64,000 bases of DNA from VAZQ01 sp963721005. GTDB lineage: Bacteria; Pseudomonadota; Alphaproteobacteria; Rhizobiales; Xanthobacteraceae. The stretch is taken from positions 62,001 through 126,000 of the forward strand of contig CAVRHR010000003.1 in assembly GCA_963721005.1 (NCBI GenBank). Direction: 5' to 3'. The translations under genes were made by a program, and so were the position numbers. Below are positions 1 to 7,894 of the stretch, piece after piece. The first letter of the stretch is position 1. Each line of letters opens with the position of its first letter. The notes below the pieces were generated by a model. The model was not told where the DNA came from and did no database searches. It was given only the letters and a program-made list of their open reading frames with translations.

Positions 1-2
1 GT

Positions 3-332
3 AGCGGCGGTAGCTTGGATCAGGTTGAGGCTGCTGCGATGCCCGCCCTCATCTCGACGGTGCTGGCGAAGACAAATCTCGGTGACTTGCAAGGCCTCGC
101 CACCCAGCTGCAACGAGGGGGTCTCGGGGACCAAGTCCGGTCGTGGCTCGGCAATGGTGCCAATCTACCGGTGTCGCCCGACCAGCTTCGGTCCGCGCTC
201 GGCAGCGACAAAGTCGCGCAGCTCGCCCAACCTCTCGGGGTTTCACCCGACGCCGTGCTCAGGCTGTTGTCCGAGCATCTTCCGGGCGTCGTCGATCAGG
301 CCAGCCCAGATGGCGCCCTGCCGACGTCCTGA
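3..332 (+). CDS. YidB-like (DUF937) protein, 5' end outside window
   Basis: The frame is open to the left edge, so the start lies outside the window; a TTG at 15 is probably not the true start. The visible part ends in the pattern typical of YidB-like proteins: a Gly/Leu/Gln-rich stretch, then GDQVRSWLGNGANLPVSPDQL and a final SEHLPGVVDQASPDGALP helix pair. Family members are small soluble proteins of unknown biochemical role. Family assignment is fairly secure; function is unknown. Confidence 0.7.
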   Translation, partial: SGGSLDQVEAAAMPALISTVLAKTNLGDLQGLATQLQRGGLGDQVRSWLGNGANLPVSPDQLRSALGSDKVAQLAQPLGVSPDAVLRLLSEHLPGVVDQASPDGALPTS

Positions 333-517
333 TCGAGCCAAGTGGCGTACCGGCCCGGCACATTTAATGCTGCGGTCGAATGTCTCCTTGTGACCCCGGC
401 CGTATGAAACGTTATCACACGGCCTGAGCCCGGTTTGGACATCGGTTGGTTCCCGCCTTCCGTGACTAAGGGCATTCCGTCCGACATCTCGGAGGGCGGA
501 TATCGGGAAGGTGGGCC

Positions 518-1615
518 ATGGGCCCTTTGCTCGAGGAAATCCGGCAGAATCGGCTGCTTTGGCTGCTCGTCGGCGTGCCAGTCCTGTTTGCCGTCCAGGC
601 CGGCAAGTCCGACGCACACGCTCTGTTGTTTGTCCTATCCGTCCTGGCCGTCGTGCCGCTGGCCGCGCTTCTGAGTCGCGCCACGGAATCAGTGGCCGCA
701 AAAACCGGGGATACGGTCGGTGGTCTGCTCAACGCGACCCTTGGAAATCTGACGGAACTGATCATCGCGCTGACCGCCTTGCGCGCCGGGCAATACGTTC
801 TGGTGAAGGCGTCGATTGCCGGCGCGATCGTAACGAACACGTTGTTCATGCTGGGCGCAAGTTTCCTGCTGGGCGGGCTCAAGCATCATGTGCAGGAATA
901 CAATCGAAACGGTGCCCGGCTTCAGGCAGGCCTGCTGTTTCTTGCCACGATTGCCCTGTTGATCCCGTCGATGCTGGCTGAAAGGGATCCGACGCGGGCG
1001 GCAGCCGGCTTTAGCCGGACCTTGAGCTTGGGTCTATCCCTGGTGCTCATCGCCTCGTACGCACTTGGCATGCTGTTTTCACTCAAGACACATCGGGAGC
1101 TCTTCAGCGACGCAAAGCACGAGGAACATGACGAAGCCACGTGGCCAACGACCCTCGCTTTGGGCACCCTGGCCGTCGTGACTGTGCTGGTTGCGCTGGT
1201 GAGCGAGATTTTCGTTGAGTCGGTGCAACAAGCCGCGGAGGACTTTGGAATGACGCCTGCATTCGTCGGCTTTATCGTTGTTCCGCTGGTTGGCGGTGCG
1301 GCCGAAATGGCATCGGCCTTTTCCGCCGCCCGCAAGGACCGCTTGGACCTGAGTGTTGGTATAGCGCTGGGCAGCGCCTCCCAGATCGCGCTCTTTGTCG
1401 CGCCGGTCCTCGTGCTTCTCAGTTATTTTCTTGGTCCAGCGCCGATGGACCTGCAATTCTGGCCAGGCACCGTGGTGATGATGCTGATTGCCACCATGAC
1501 GGCGTCTTTGGTCACCAATGGCGGGCGCTCAGCCTGGTTTATCGGAGTACTCCTCCTGAATGCGTATCTGATTTTTGCAATGACGCTCTACTTGCTTCCG
1601 CCAAATGTTAATTGA
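518..1615 (+). CDS. cax: Calcium/proton exchanger (CaCA family, Cax type)
   Basis: A 365-residue polytopic membrane protein with about 11 hydrophobic segments. Both alpha-repeats of cation/Ca2+ exchangers are visible: GGLLNATLGNLTELIIAL near residue 70 and PLVGGAAEMASAFSAARKD near residue 255, each with the acidic residue that binds the cation. Known members expel Ca2+ from the cytoplasm in exchange for protons. The short acidic/His stretch near residue 200 (SDAKHEEHDEAT) is a typical inter-half loop. The ATG at 518 is preceded by a GGAAGG Shine-Dalgarno. It stands alone, without obvious operon partners. Confidence 0.9.
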   Translation: MGPLLEEIRQNRLLWLLVGVPVLFAVQAGKSDAHALLFVLSVLAVVPLAALLSRATESVAAKTGDTVGGLLNATLGNLTELIIALTALRAGQYVLVKASIAGAIVTNTLFMLGASFLLGGLKHHVQEYNRNGARLQAGLLFLATIALLIPSMLAERDPTRAAAGFSRTLSLGLSLVLIASYALGMLFSLKTHRELFSDAKHEEHDEATWPTTLALGTLAVVTVLVALVSEIFVESVQQAAEDFGMTPAFVGFIVVPLVGGAAEMASAFSAARKDRLDLSVGIALGSASQIALFVAPVLVLLSYFLGPAPMDLQFWPGTVVMMLIATMTASLVTNGGRSAWFIGVLLLNAYLIFAMTLYLLPPNVN

Positions 1616-1690
1616 ACAGAACAATTTGCGTCACATGGCACTGACCCGCCTTTCGCGGCATTACGCAGGACGCTCGCAACAAGGCCAATG

Positions 1691-2203
1691 TCAAACGTCC
1701 GCCTCCGCTCTGGAGAGCTTCTGCGCGGTCTCCGTGATCATGTGGATACGCCGCCGCAACTTACCCTGCAGATCCGGAATGTTCACCTTGTCGGTGACGC
1801 GATATGCGTTGCCGACGCGCTCCACAAAGCCGTCCTTCACCAGGTCCTGCAGCCGCCTCAGAACCGTCATCCGCGGCAGCCGGAGCGCATGCGCAATCTG
1901 GCTTGCGCGAGCCGGCGAGCACATCGCCGTGCGCAGAAATACGTAAATGCCGATGGTTCGATAAGCCACACTGTCGCTGGAGGCGGCAAAGTCCGCGCCG
2001 TAATCGTCCGTTATGGTCTGCAGGAGTCCGACATACAAACGGCAGACGAGCATCCGCTCGCGCGCCAGCGCGATGCGGGATGGCGGCTTGCCTTCTGCGA
2101 TCAGGATGAAATCCAGACCATGATCCACCCAATCGATCGGGCCGTGTCGAGACCCCGGTGCTTGAATTACCTCTGGTGGCGACATGGAACCTGGCTCCGG
2201 CAT
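1691..2203 (-). CDS. Winged-helix transcriptional regulator
   Basis: About 170 residues. The C-terminal half (roughly 100-155) has a helix-turn-helix plus wing: RASQIAHALRLPRMTVLRRL, then GFVERVGNAYRVTDKVN, as in MarR/IclR-like DNA-binding domains. The N-terminal half is helical with no recognised ligand domain. Start choice is uncertain: ATG at 2203 follows a G-rich Shine-Dalgarno, but ATG 2224, ATG 2185 and GTG 2260 are also in frame. It is convergent with the exchanger gene. Target unknown. Confidence 0.7.
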   Translation of the reverse strand: MPEPGSMSPPEVIQAPGSRHGPIDWVDHGLDFILIAEGKPPSRIALARERMLVCRLYVGLLQTITDDYGADFAASSDSVAYRTIGIYVFLRTAMCSPARASQIAHALRLPRMTVLRRLQDLVKDGFVERVGNAYRVTDKVNIPDLQGKLRRRIHMITETAQKLSRAEADV

Positions 2204-2362
2204 CGCCCCCGACCCCGACCCCATTAATTCAGCTCTTGCAGCCGACGTGGCCTGTCGCACGACGAGTTCATAGCAAGGATCGAGGTACAGCTCGCCAGTT
2301 TCGGTTTCCAGAATCCACTGACTTGCTTGGTCTGGTCAAGCTTTGCGCCGGCATTTCCAAGC

Positions 2363-2800
2363 CTAATTGCAGCGCGTGATCCTGATCGTACGTTCGCCGC
2401 CGCTTTCCGACGGGACCTGTTGGGTGTCGGTTCGGCATCCTGGCTGATAGGTCACGACCGGCCTCGAGCGCTCGGAGAAATTCTCAGTCGGCGGGTAGGA
2501 ATACGGGATCTCCCCGGAAGGATCGGCATACTGGAACGCATAGCTCGGGACGTTGGCCCACCCCAGCGGAAAGCTCGTATCACCGTGACGGTCTCCCGGC
2601 CGCGCCGTCCGGAACTCTCGCATGTGCGCAAAAGCAGAATGAAGCGGCGCGAAAGACGAACGGATGGGGCCGCGAGCCGACGGCAATGGGGCAGCCACGA
2701 ATCCCCCCGATCTCGCGGACGTCTCGACGGGCAGGACCGTCATGCCGATGCCGAGACTGACCACAGTTGCTATGCCGGCCACACATTTTTGAAAAATCAT
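2363..2800 (-). CDS. Secreted protein of unknown function, putative FixK target
   Basis: 145 residues with an N-terminal Sec signal peptide (hydrophobic VAGIATVVSLGIGMTVLPV, likely cleavage near residue 29). The mature part is rich in Pro, Ser, Arg and Tyr and has no recognised domain; two Cys sit near the C-terminus (PGCRTD and ITRCN). A perfect FNR/FixK palindrome at 2863-2876 is centred about 69 bp upstream of the ATG. A class II promoter there would start transcription near 2828 and give a 28-nt leader carrying GGAG. Function unknown. Confidence 0.65.
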   Translation of the reverse strand: MIFQKCVAGIATVVSLGIGMTVLPVETSARSGGFVAAPLPSARGPIRSSFAPLHSAFAHMREFRTARPGDRHGDTSFPLGWANVPSYAFQYADPSGEIPYSYPPTENFSERSRPVVTYQPGCRTDTQQVPSESGGERTIRITRCN

Positions 2801-2862
2801 GACGCCTGCTCCAAGGCTACATTCGGCGGCTTGGAGTTTCCTAGTCGGGAGGGCTCTATTGG

Positions 2863-2876
2863 TTGATTTAGATCAA
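2863..2876. promoter_or_regulatory. FixK/FNR-type box 1
   Basis: TTGATTTAGATCAA is a perfect match to the FNR consensus TTGAT-N4-ATCAA and to the rhizobial FixK consensus TTGA-N6-TCAA. It lies upstream of the minus-strand secreted-protein gene starting at 2800, at a distance that fits a class II site (-41.5). Confidence 0.75.
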
Positions 2877-3180
2877 ACGTTAAAATCGAATTTTTCCACC
2901 GGCGGGAGCACGTCGATGGTACCTGGGAGGCCGAGCGTACGAAGGATCGCCGAGCAGGTGGGCGAGAACCCGTCGATAGTGCAACGGATATCTGGCAACC
3001 TCTAAAACGCCACGGCGAGACCGTCTCGCCTTTCCCATTGTGGAAAGTTCCCCTTAAAAGCAATGGGCACCGGATTGAATTCCCCGGGTCTGTTGCCCGT
3101 GCCGCCGCAATCAGGACGGAATAACGGCTCGATCTTCCTAAGGGGCCGGATTGGCCGCGTATTGCTGTGCTTCACGAAAC

Positions 3181-3194
3181 TTGACATTTATCAA
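3181..3194 (+). promoter_or_regulatory. FixK/FNR-type box 2
   Basis: TTGACATTTATCAA fits TTGA-N6-TCAA and differs from the perfect FNR palindrome at one base. Counting 41.5 bp from its centre places a start near 3229, with GTAATT at the -10 position (3217-3222) on the plus strand. That is at the ATG of a 47-residue frame (3228). Confidence 0.55.
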
Positions 3195-3227
3195 TATTTG
3201 ACCGCGCCAAAAGATGGTAATTTGTCG

Positions 3228-3371
3228 ATGGACGGCGAAGCACCTCCTCCCCCCCAGCGCTTCCCGTCCGGAAGCCTCGCCGAGTGGGCGGCAGTCCCGG
3301 TGGGGCTTCCCTTATTTTTGGACCACCCGACGCAACGCCACGGCGCAGCCGGCTGCTTCGTGTCAGTCTAA
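3228..3371 (+). CDS. Possible small protein downstream of FixK-type box 2
   Basis: 47 residues starting MDGEAPPPPQRFPSGSL. No domain recognised and no Shine-Dalgarno. The only support is that its ATG coincides with the transcription start predicted from the box at 3181-3194, which would make it leaderless. It may be spurious. Confidence 0.22.
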   Translation: MDGEAPPPPQRFPSGSLAEWAAVPVGLPLFLDHPTQRHGAAGCFVSV

Positions 3372-3655
3372 GGGGATGTCAAAGCGGCCGACCAGCAGAG
3401 AAAAGCAATTCCGGGCCGTCTACCAACGTCAGGGGCACCCGCGCGAAACCTGTCGACATCGTCACGCGCTCAACGAAAAGGCCGCGATCGAACGCGCGAT
3501 CCAAGAATATCAGGTGTCGTCGACGAGCGCGGCCGGCCGATCGCGTGGCGTCGGGACCAGCACCTAATTGCTGAATATCGGCGGCCCACATCACCTACAA
3601 TTTTCGATAGTTGCGTACGCAATTGCCAGATCGCTCATTAAATTCCTGCCCGCGG

Positions 3656-3669
3656 TTGATTTAGATCAA
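3656..3669 (+). promoter_or_regulatory. FixK/FNR-type box 3
   Basis: TTGATTTAGATCAA, identical over all 14 bases (and the two G before it) to box 1. Its centre is 3662.5. A class II promoter would put -10 at 3692-3697 (AAAATT) and the start at about 3703-3704, on the ATG of the LuxR-type gene. Confidence 0.75.
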
Positions 3670-3702
3670 AATTACCCGCGACTTTTGTTCCAAAAATTAC
3701 GC

Positions 3703-3930
3703 ATGGAACCGAACGAGCGCAAAGCTTCCATCCCGACCCTTTCCTCCCGCGAATTGCAGGTTTTGCAATTATTGGCTCAAGGCAGAACTTCAAGGGCGAT
3801 TGGTGCAACGCTTTGCATATCCCACCGCACCGTCGAGGTTCACGCCACTGCAATTAGGCGAAAGCTGGAAGCGGCGAACCGAATCCACGCGGTCGCGATA
3901 GCAATGCGACGGCGAATACTTGTTCTTTGA
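3703..3930 (+). CDS. Small LuxR-type helix-turn-helix regulator
   Basis: 75 residues that are almost only a GerE/LuxR DNA-binding domain: LSSRELQVLQLLAQGRTSRAIG, then ISHRTVEVHATAIRRKL with the recognition helix. There is no receiver or autoinducer domain, so it is a stand-alone HTH protein. The frame runs upstream to 3568, but the ATG at 3703 fits the domain start and the transcription start predicted from the FixK-type box at 3656-3669. No Shine-Dalgarno is visible, consistent with a leaderless mRNA. Likely a secondary regulator in an oxygen-responsive circuit (inference). Confidence 0.75.
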   Translation: MEPNERKASIPTLSSRELQVLQLLAQGRTSRAIGATLCISHRTVEVHATAIRRKLEAANRIHAVAIAMRRRILVL

Positions 3931-4139
3931 TAGGCAGTACCCAGATGCTTCGTCTGGGGACCCGGCGCTACGCACGCTTTCGCTCGGCTGCCCGCGCCTC
4001 ACCGGCGCGACCGCCGGACGCTTCCCCTACCTCGAAGATGACCGGAATGCCGGACGCCGCCATTGTTGCATCGCCGCGAACCGGAAAAATGGAGCCAGGC
4101 AAGAGCAATGCGCGACCCCGCTGATGGCGTGGCGGTTAC

Positions 4140-4349
4140 CTACACTTCGGCGGAAATTGATCGTGAATTATTACCCATCGTGTAAGTCTGCGCACGGCCG
4201 CACGCCAGGCATAGGAATGTTCGCCGTTCGAAAGAAATACCGACGCGGCTGTGCGCCACCACGTGGCTTAGCCTCATTTTAGCTTCGCACCTTGTACATT
4301 GAGGATCCCTCCCTTTACGCGACTTGTGCGGGATGCCTTTTTCCAACAT
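4140..4349 (-). CDS. Small zinc-ribbon-like protein
   Basis: 69 residues. Two CxxC knuckles are visible, CTRC and CLAC, separated by about 28 residues, with RRTF preceding the second. This pattern resembles short rhizobial zinc-ribbon proteins of unknown role. The ATG at 4349 was chosen because it starts shortly before the ribbon; an upstream start at 4427 is possible. The partner is unknown. Confidence 0.55.
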   Translation of the reverse strand: MLEKGIPHKSRKGRDPQCTRCEAKMRLSHVVAHSRVGISFERRTFLCLACGRAQTYTMGNNSRSISAEV

Positions 4350-4698
4350 CGGCTTGTGATACCTTGATTTGCCCTCGTCGAGACTCAATGCTGCTTTGAT
4401 GTCAAGCACGCAAGGTCCCGCCTGCACCGCCAGAACGTACCGAAGGCCGCGGGACGGAATGGCGTAAGTACCTGATCGTGCAAGTCAGACCCGGAATATG
4501 TCTTGCTCTTGTATGCCAATGATTTGTCGGCGCCTGCCAATTCGCATGGAGGAACGCCCGCCGGTCGCACGGCCCGTTTCGGGCCACCTGAGTGGACCGT
4601 CACGGTCACTCGCGCCGGTGTTCGGCATTTGACGAATCTTTTCTTCCGCCGTCCGGCGTTGCCGCTGGCCGACACTGGTACATGAGGTACATCTCGGC
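4350..4698. other. No supported feature
   Basis: Short overlapping frames on both strands only. I see no domain, repeat or hairpin that supports a gene or RNA here. Confidence 0.4.
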
Positions 4699-4740
4699 TT
4701 GCGCTAGATCAAAAATGAGGCACGCGATCCGGCTGATAAT
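4699..4740 (+). promoter_or_regulatory. FixK-type box 4 with -10 element
   Basis: TTGCGCTAGATCAA at 4699-4712 fits the Bradyrhizobium FixK2 consensus TTG(A/C)-N6-TCAA. GATAAT at 4735-4740 lies where the -10 of a class II activated promoter is expected, predicting a start near 4747 and a 35-nt leader for the gene starting at 4782. This is the best-formed promoter of the five. Confidence 0.7.
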
Positions 4741-4781
4741 AATTCCAGCATCGGTAATGCGTCAGGGTGGTCACAAACGCC

Positions 4782-5198
4782 ATGTCTCGCGGGTTCGCCA
4801 AGACGAGCAGCGTTTCAGCCATCATAGCCTATGTCTATCTTGGGATCTTGGCGGCGCTTCTCGTCGGCTTCGCGTCGTTTGTCCGCACCTCCTTTCAACC
4901 AACCACGCTGTCGAATCCCGGCGTGGCGGCTTATCAGGTGCCTGCCGCGCTCGCGCTCTATCCGCCACCACGGCTCTATTCTTCGCCAGTGCCGGAAGTG
5001 GCCGCCGACGCCGAGTTGCAGCCGGCATCGAGTCCGGCCGTTGCCGAAGCGGTACAACGCGAGCCCGCAGGCAAAGGCCCGACGCGCAAGAAGAGCAAGC
5101 AGGCCGCCTCCCGCCTCCGCGATCCGCCCGCCCAATATGTAATGACCCCCACCCAGTTCCACAGCTACGGCTATGTCGGACCCGGTGAGCGCCACTGA
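4782..5198 (+). CDS. Membrane-anchored protein of unknown function, putative FixK target
   Basis: 138 residues. One membrane segment (SAIIAYVYLGILAALLVGFASFV, residues about 10-33) is followed by a Pro/Ala-rich extracytoplasmic region, a basic KGPTRKKSKQ patch and a Tyr-rich tail. The ATG at 4782 has AGGG 13-16 nt upstream; a GTG at 4767 is in frame. It lies 35 nt below the predicted start of the FixK-type promoter. No family recognised. Confidence 0.6.
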   Translation: MSRGFAKTSSVSAIIAYVYLGILAALLVGFASFVRTSFQPTTLSNPGVAAYQVPAALALYPPPRLYSSPVPEVAADAELQPASSPAVAEAVQREPAGKGPTRKKSKQAASRLRDPPAQYVMTPTQFHSYGYVGPGERH

Positions 5199-5418
5199 AG
5201 CGCGAGCGCCATGTCCGGAATCGTTGAGAGGCCGGGGCTGACAGTCCCGGGGGCTATCGGGTTGGGCCGACTCGGCGAGAAAGTCGCCGGCGCCGACCGC
5301 CGGCCAGTGCTTCCGGATCAGGCCGGCGGCGGCAATTCGCGGCAACGCAGCGGTGCGTTCACTTGGCGGAAAGCCGACTTTGACGAGAGCGGCCATACGA
5401 TCGATATCGGCCGTCAGA

Positions 5419-5850
5419 TCATGTAATTCTATCCAGCTTGACGTTTATACAGTTGATAGCGGACTCGATGGTCCACTGCAGCCCCTTGCAATCCTTGTCT
5501 GGTCCGCTCCAGAGGAGGTCGATCGCCGTCAGTGAACCGCCATGGTCAAAGCTGATCTGATATTTCAACTCCAGCTCATACGCACGCTTGGAGAGAAGCG
5601 CGAGAAGTATCAAGACCCGATCCTGACGAACAGAGGTGATTTGCGCGCGATAGACACCCCCTTGACGAGGCTGGCGTAACGCGGGGGCAGACTCCGAAGG
5701 GCAGTGGGCGAGCGATGGGTTTGCCTTTGCAAGCTCGCGTGCACGATGGAATGCTGCAAGAGCCTCCGTAGCCCTGGTTTCGGGGTGCATCGCGAGCGCA
5801 ATAATCTTGGTGAATCTTTCCCGAGCATCTGTCATATCGGTCTTAGCCAT
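5419..5850 (-). CDS. DUF2786-like N-terminus, unknown function
   Basis: 143 residues from the ATG at 5850 (GTG 5895 and ATG 5835 are also in frame). Residues about 8-40 (RERFTKIIALAMHPETRATEALAAFHRARELA) resemble the DUF2786 helical motif found in many phage and bacterial proteins. The rest is unrecognised, with conserved-looking SKRAYELELKYQISF and SGPDKDCKG. A perfect FNR palindrome at 5940-5953 lies upstream, with a TATTCA -10 at 5912-5917 on this strand. Confidence 0.6.
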   Translation of the reverse strand: MAKTDMTDARERFTKIIALAMHPETRATEALAAFHRARELAKANPSLAHCPSESAPALRQPRQGGVYRAQITSVRQDRVLILLALLSKRAYELELKYQISFDHGGSLTAIDLLWSGPDKDCKGLQWTIESAINCINVKLDRIT

Positions 5851-5939
5851 ACAGAACCATCCGTAATATCCGGACGGGTATAGGTATGCCCCCACACATT
5901 GGCGCGTATAATGAATAACCCTCGGCTTCCCACGGCCTT

Positions 5940-5953
5940 TTGATATGGATCAA
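5940..5953 (-). promoter_or_regulatory. FixK/FNR-type box 5
   Basis: TTGATATGGATCAA, a perfect TTGAT-N4-ATCAA palindrome. For the minus strand the predicted start is near 5905 with TATTCA at -10, serving the DUF2786-like gene. I see no good plus-strand gene that it could serve. Confidence 0.75.
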
Positions 5954-6191
5954 CTATTTTTCATCCGCGGTGGACAGCTCTTCGTGCTGCGTGGGAGGTG
6001 TCGGACGAGCCCGCGGCGCCGAGCCGCGAATCTCGTGGTCACCACCTCCTGCGGCGCGCTGTCTTGGCGGTCCCACCGCAGCTGTGCGCCTTCCCCATCG
6101 CCCGCCCCTGCAAAGCAGCATCAACGCACAACGACGCGCTCATCGATCAGCTTTTGGGCACCCCACCGCTTCAAATCGGGCGGAAGCCGCC

Positions 6192-6464
6192 TTAGCGCCG
6201 GCCCAACAGCGAGCGACGGTATCTGCTTGTGCGGGCCTCCTCTTGACACACAAACGTGCCAGTCCTGCCTTGAGCATAAAGCTGCTGGTCCTTCATGTAA
6301 TAAATGCGCTTGTGAAGATCGAGCCAGACGACCGTATCGTTCGGGCAGTGCTGTTGCGCCTGCATCTCGGTACGAAACAAGCTCAACTGGGCAGACGCAT
6401 GGTTCGGGTAGCTTGCAGCCACCAAAGTCGCGACGAGCCACATCCACGATTGTTTCTTGCTCAT
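6192..6464 (-). CDS. Small secreted protein of unknown function
   Basis: 90 residues with a Sec signal peptide (WMWLVATLVAASYPNHASA, cleavage near residue 25). The mature part contains CPNDTVVWLDLHKRIYYMKD and a second Cys in GTFVCQEEA, a two-Cys pattern seen in a conserved family of rhizobial small secreted proteins. AAGGAG lies 9 bases before the ATG on the minus strand. The biochemical role is unknown. Confidence 0.75.
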   Translation of the reverse strand: MSKKQSWMWLVATLVAASYPNHASAQLSLFRTEMQAQQHCPNDTVVWLDLHKRIYYMKDQQLYAQGRTGTFVCQEEARTSRYRRSLLGRR

Positions 6465-6831
6465 ATCAGCGAATCTCCTTCAAGATAAAACACCAGTATT
6501 GAACTGCGGTTCGCGCATCATCCCGCCGCCCGGCGCCCAAGCGGGCGAGGGACAGTGCCGCTGAGACATCCGATCGCCCGCTGCAGCGCCCGCGACCACG
6601 TCGCAGCACCGCCGAGAAAGGTGGTGAACTCGCGCCGCCTCATGCGGTCTTTCCCACGAGCCTCGGGACCATGTCAATTTAGAATCTCGGGCAATAGCCA
6701 CGGTGCGGCGCCCCTAAACCTCTGTATAAGGCTTCATCCCTTCTGACGTGTTGGCCTTACCTATGTTTGGTAGAGCGAGCCGGCTCGGTCGAATTAGCCT
6801 ACCAATTGGTGAGCCACGCCAGGGGACGAAT
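6465..6831. other. Intergenic region before the ECF sigma gene, no other gene supported
   Basis: Divergent spacer between the small secreted protein and the sigma factor. It presumably holds both promoters, but I could not identify one with confidence. Confidence 0.4.
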
Positions 6832-7452
6832 ATGCAGCTTGCAAACACACGATCCGGCCCTTCGATCAACCTCGGCGCTCTGTCTTCGTCAAATGTTTCA
6901 GACAACATCCTGATCCAGTCGATGGCCGATGGCGACAAGCGCGCGTTCAAATTGCTTTACTTGCGTCATCATATGCGCGTCTTCCGCTTCGTCATCCGCT
7001 TTGTCGGCAACAAGTCGACGGCGGAGGAAGTCGTCAACGACGTCTTCCTCCAGGCTTGGCGGCACGCGCAGGAATTCAAAGGGGACTCGCAGGTCGCGAC
7101 CTGGCTGCTGGCGATTGCCCGCTTCAAAGCCATCTCGGAATACAGGCGCCGCTCCGAGGACCAACTGGACGACTGGACCGCGGCAGACATCGAGGATCGC
7201 TCCGACACTCCCTCGATCTCCATGGAAAAGCACGAGCGAAACGCCATCCTTCAAAAATGCTTGGTTAAGCTGTCGCCGAGTTATCGCAATGTGATCGATC
7301 TGATCTACTACCAGGAAAAGACAATCGAGGAAGTCGCCCAATTTACCGGCGCGCCGATCAGCACCATCAAGACGCGCATGCACTATGCACGAAACCGGAT
7401 GGCCGAGCTGCTCGCGGAGGCAGGGGTCGATCGGGCCTGGGCAAAGATGTAG
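6832..7452 (+). CDS. ECF-family RNA polymerase sigma factor
   Basis: 206 residues from ATG 6832, preceded by AGGGGA. Region 2 is at about 20-90 (ADGDKRAFKLLYLRHHMRVFRFVIRF, NKSTAEEVVNDVFLQAW, TWLLAIARFKAISEYRR). Region 4 is at about 130-185 (LVKLSPSYRNVIDLIYYQEKTIEEVAQFTG, PISTIKTRMHYARNRM). It is a complete ECF factor of group 26-like appearance. No anti-sigma gene is adjacent, so its control is not evident from context; targets are unknown. Confidence 0.88.
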   Translation: MQLANTRSGPSINLGALSSSNVSDNILIQSMADGDKRAFKLLYLRHHMRVFRFVIRFVGNKSTAEEVVNDVFLQAWRHAQEFKGDSQVATWLLAIARFKAISEYRRRSEDQLDDWTAADIEDRSDTPSISMEKHERNAILQKCLVKLSPSYRNVIDLIYYQEKTIEEVAQFTGAPISTIKTRMHYARNRMAELLAEAGVDRAWAKM

Positions 7453-7559
7453 CCAGCGCGGACTTGAGCGAAATTCCTCGGCGTCATCGCGCCACCGCCT
7501 ACATGAAACCCCTCATGATCGCGCTCTCTGAGAACGAACTTGTTCCTGCAAAATCAATA

Positions 7560-7645
7560 TGGTGGGGGAGGTAGGACTCGAACCTACGAAGGCGTAAGCC
7601 AGCGGATTTACAGTCCGCCCCCTTTGCCACTCGGGACACTCCCCC
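7560..7645 (-). tRNA. tRNA-Tyr (anticodon GTA)
   Basis: 86 nt including encoded CCA. The acceptor stem GGGGGAG pairs with CTCCCCC, the anticodon loop reads CTGTAAA, the variable arm is long as expected for class II tRNA-Tyr, and the T-arm is GTAGGTTCGAGTCCTAC. Confidence 0.95.
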
Positions 7646-7894
7646 GCCGCGCGCGTAAGTAAACATTGGCAATGGGTTAGGCAATAGCAGTGTGGTCGTC
7701 CGTCCCATCATTCTGAAATGCCTACCGGGCCTCATCCCGAAATTTGTGCCCCCTTCGTTCGCCAGTCGTTGGGCGTGGGCTTGCGGGTGGCCGCCTGTCT
7801 GCCGTCGGGGGCAGCAACCCCGACCCTCGGCGGCGCCCAAGGTCGATGCCGCCGCTCCATGAGCCGAACCGGGCTCCTCGCGCTCGTGCAGATG

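Larger units (their letters stand above)
2877..3655. other. Mostly non-coding stretch with one further FixK-type box
   Basis: No convincing gene of normal size. Short frames exist (for example 3376-3567, MSKRPTSREKQF..., ending in a helical KAAIERAIQEYQV piece), but the readable homology-like signal seems to switch frame near 3465, suggesting a decayed small gene. The box at 3181-3194 and a possible 47-residue frame from 3228 are listed separately. Confidence 0.4.

Noticed and set aside
3376..3567. Small plus-strand gene (MSKRPTSREKQF...)
   Set aside because: The natural-looking sequence appears to change frame around 3465 and there is no Shine-Dalgarno; kept only as a possible relic in the region note.
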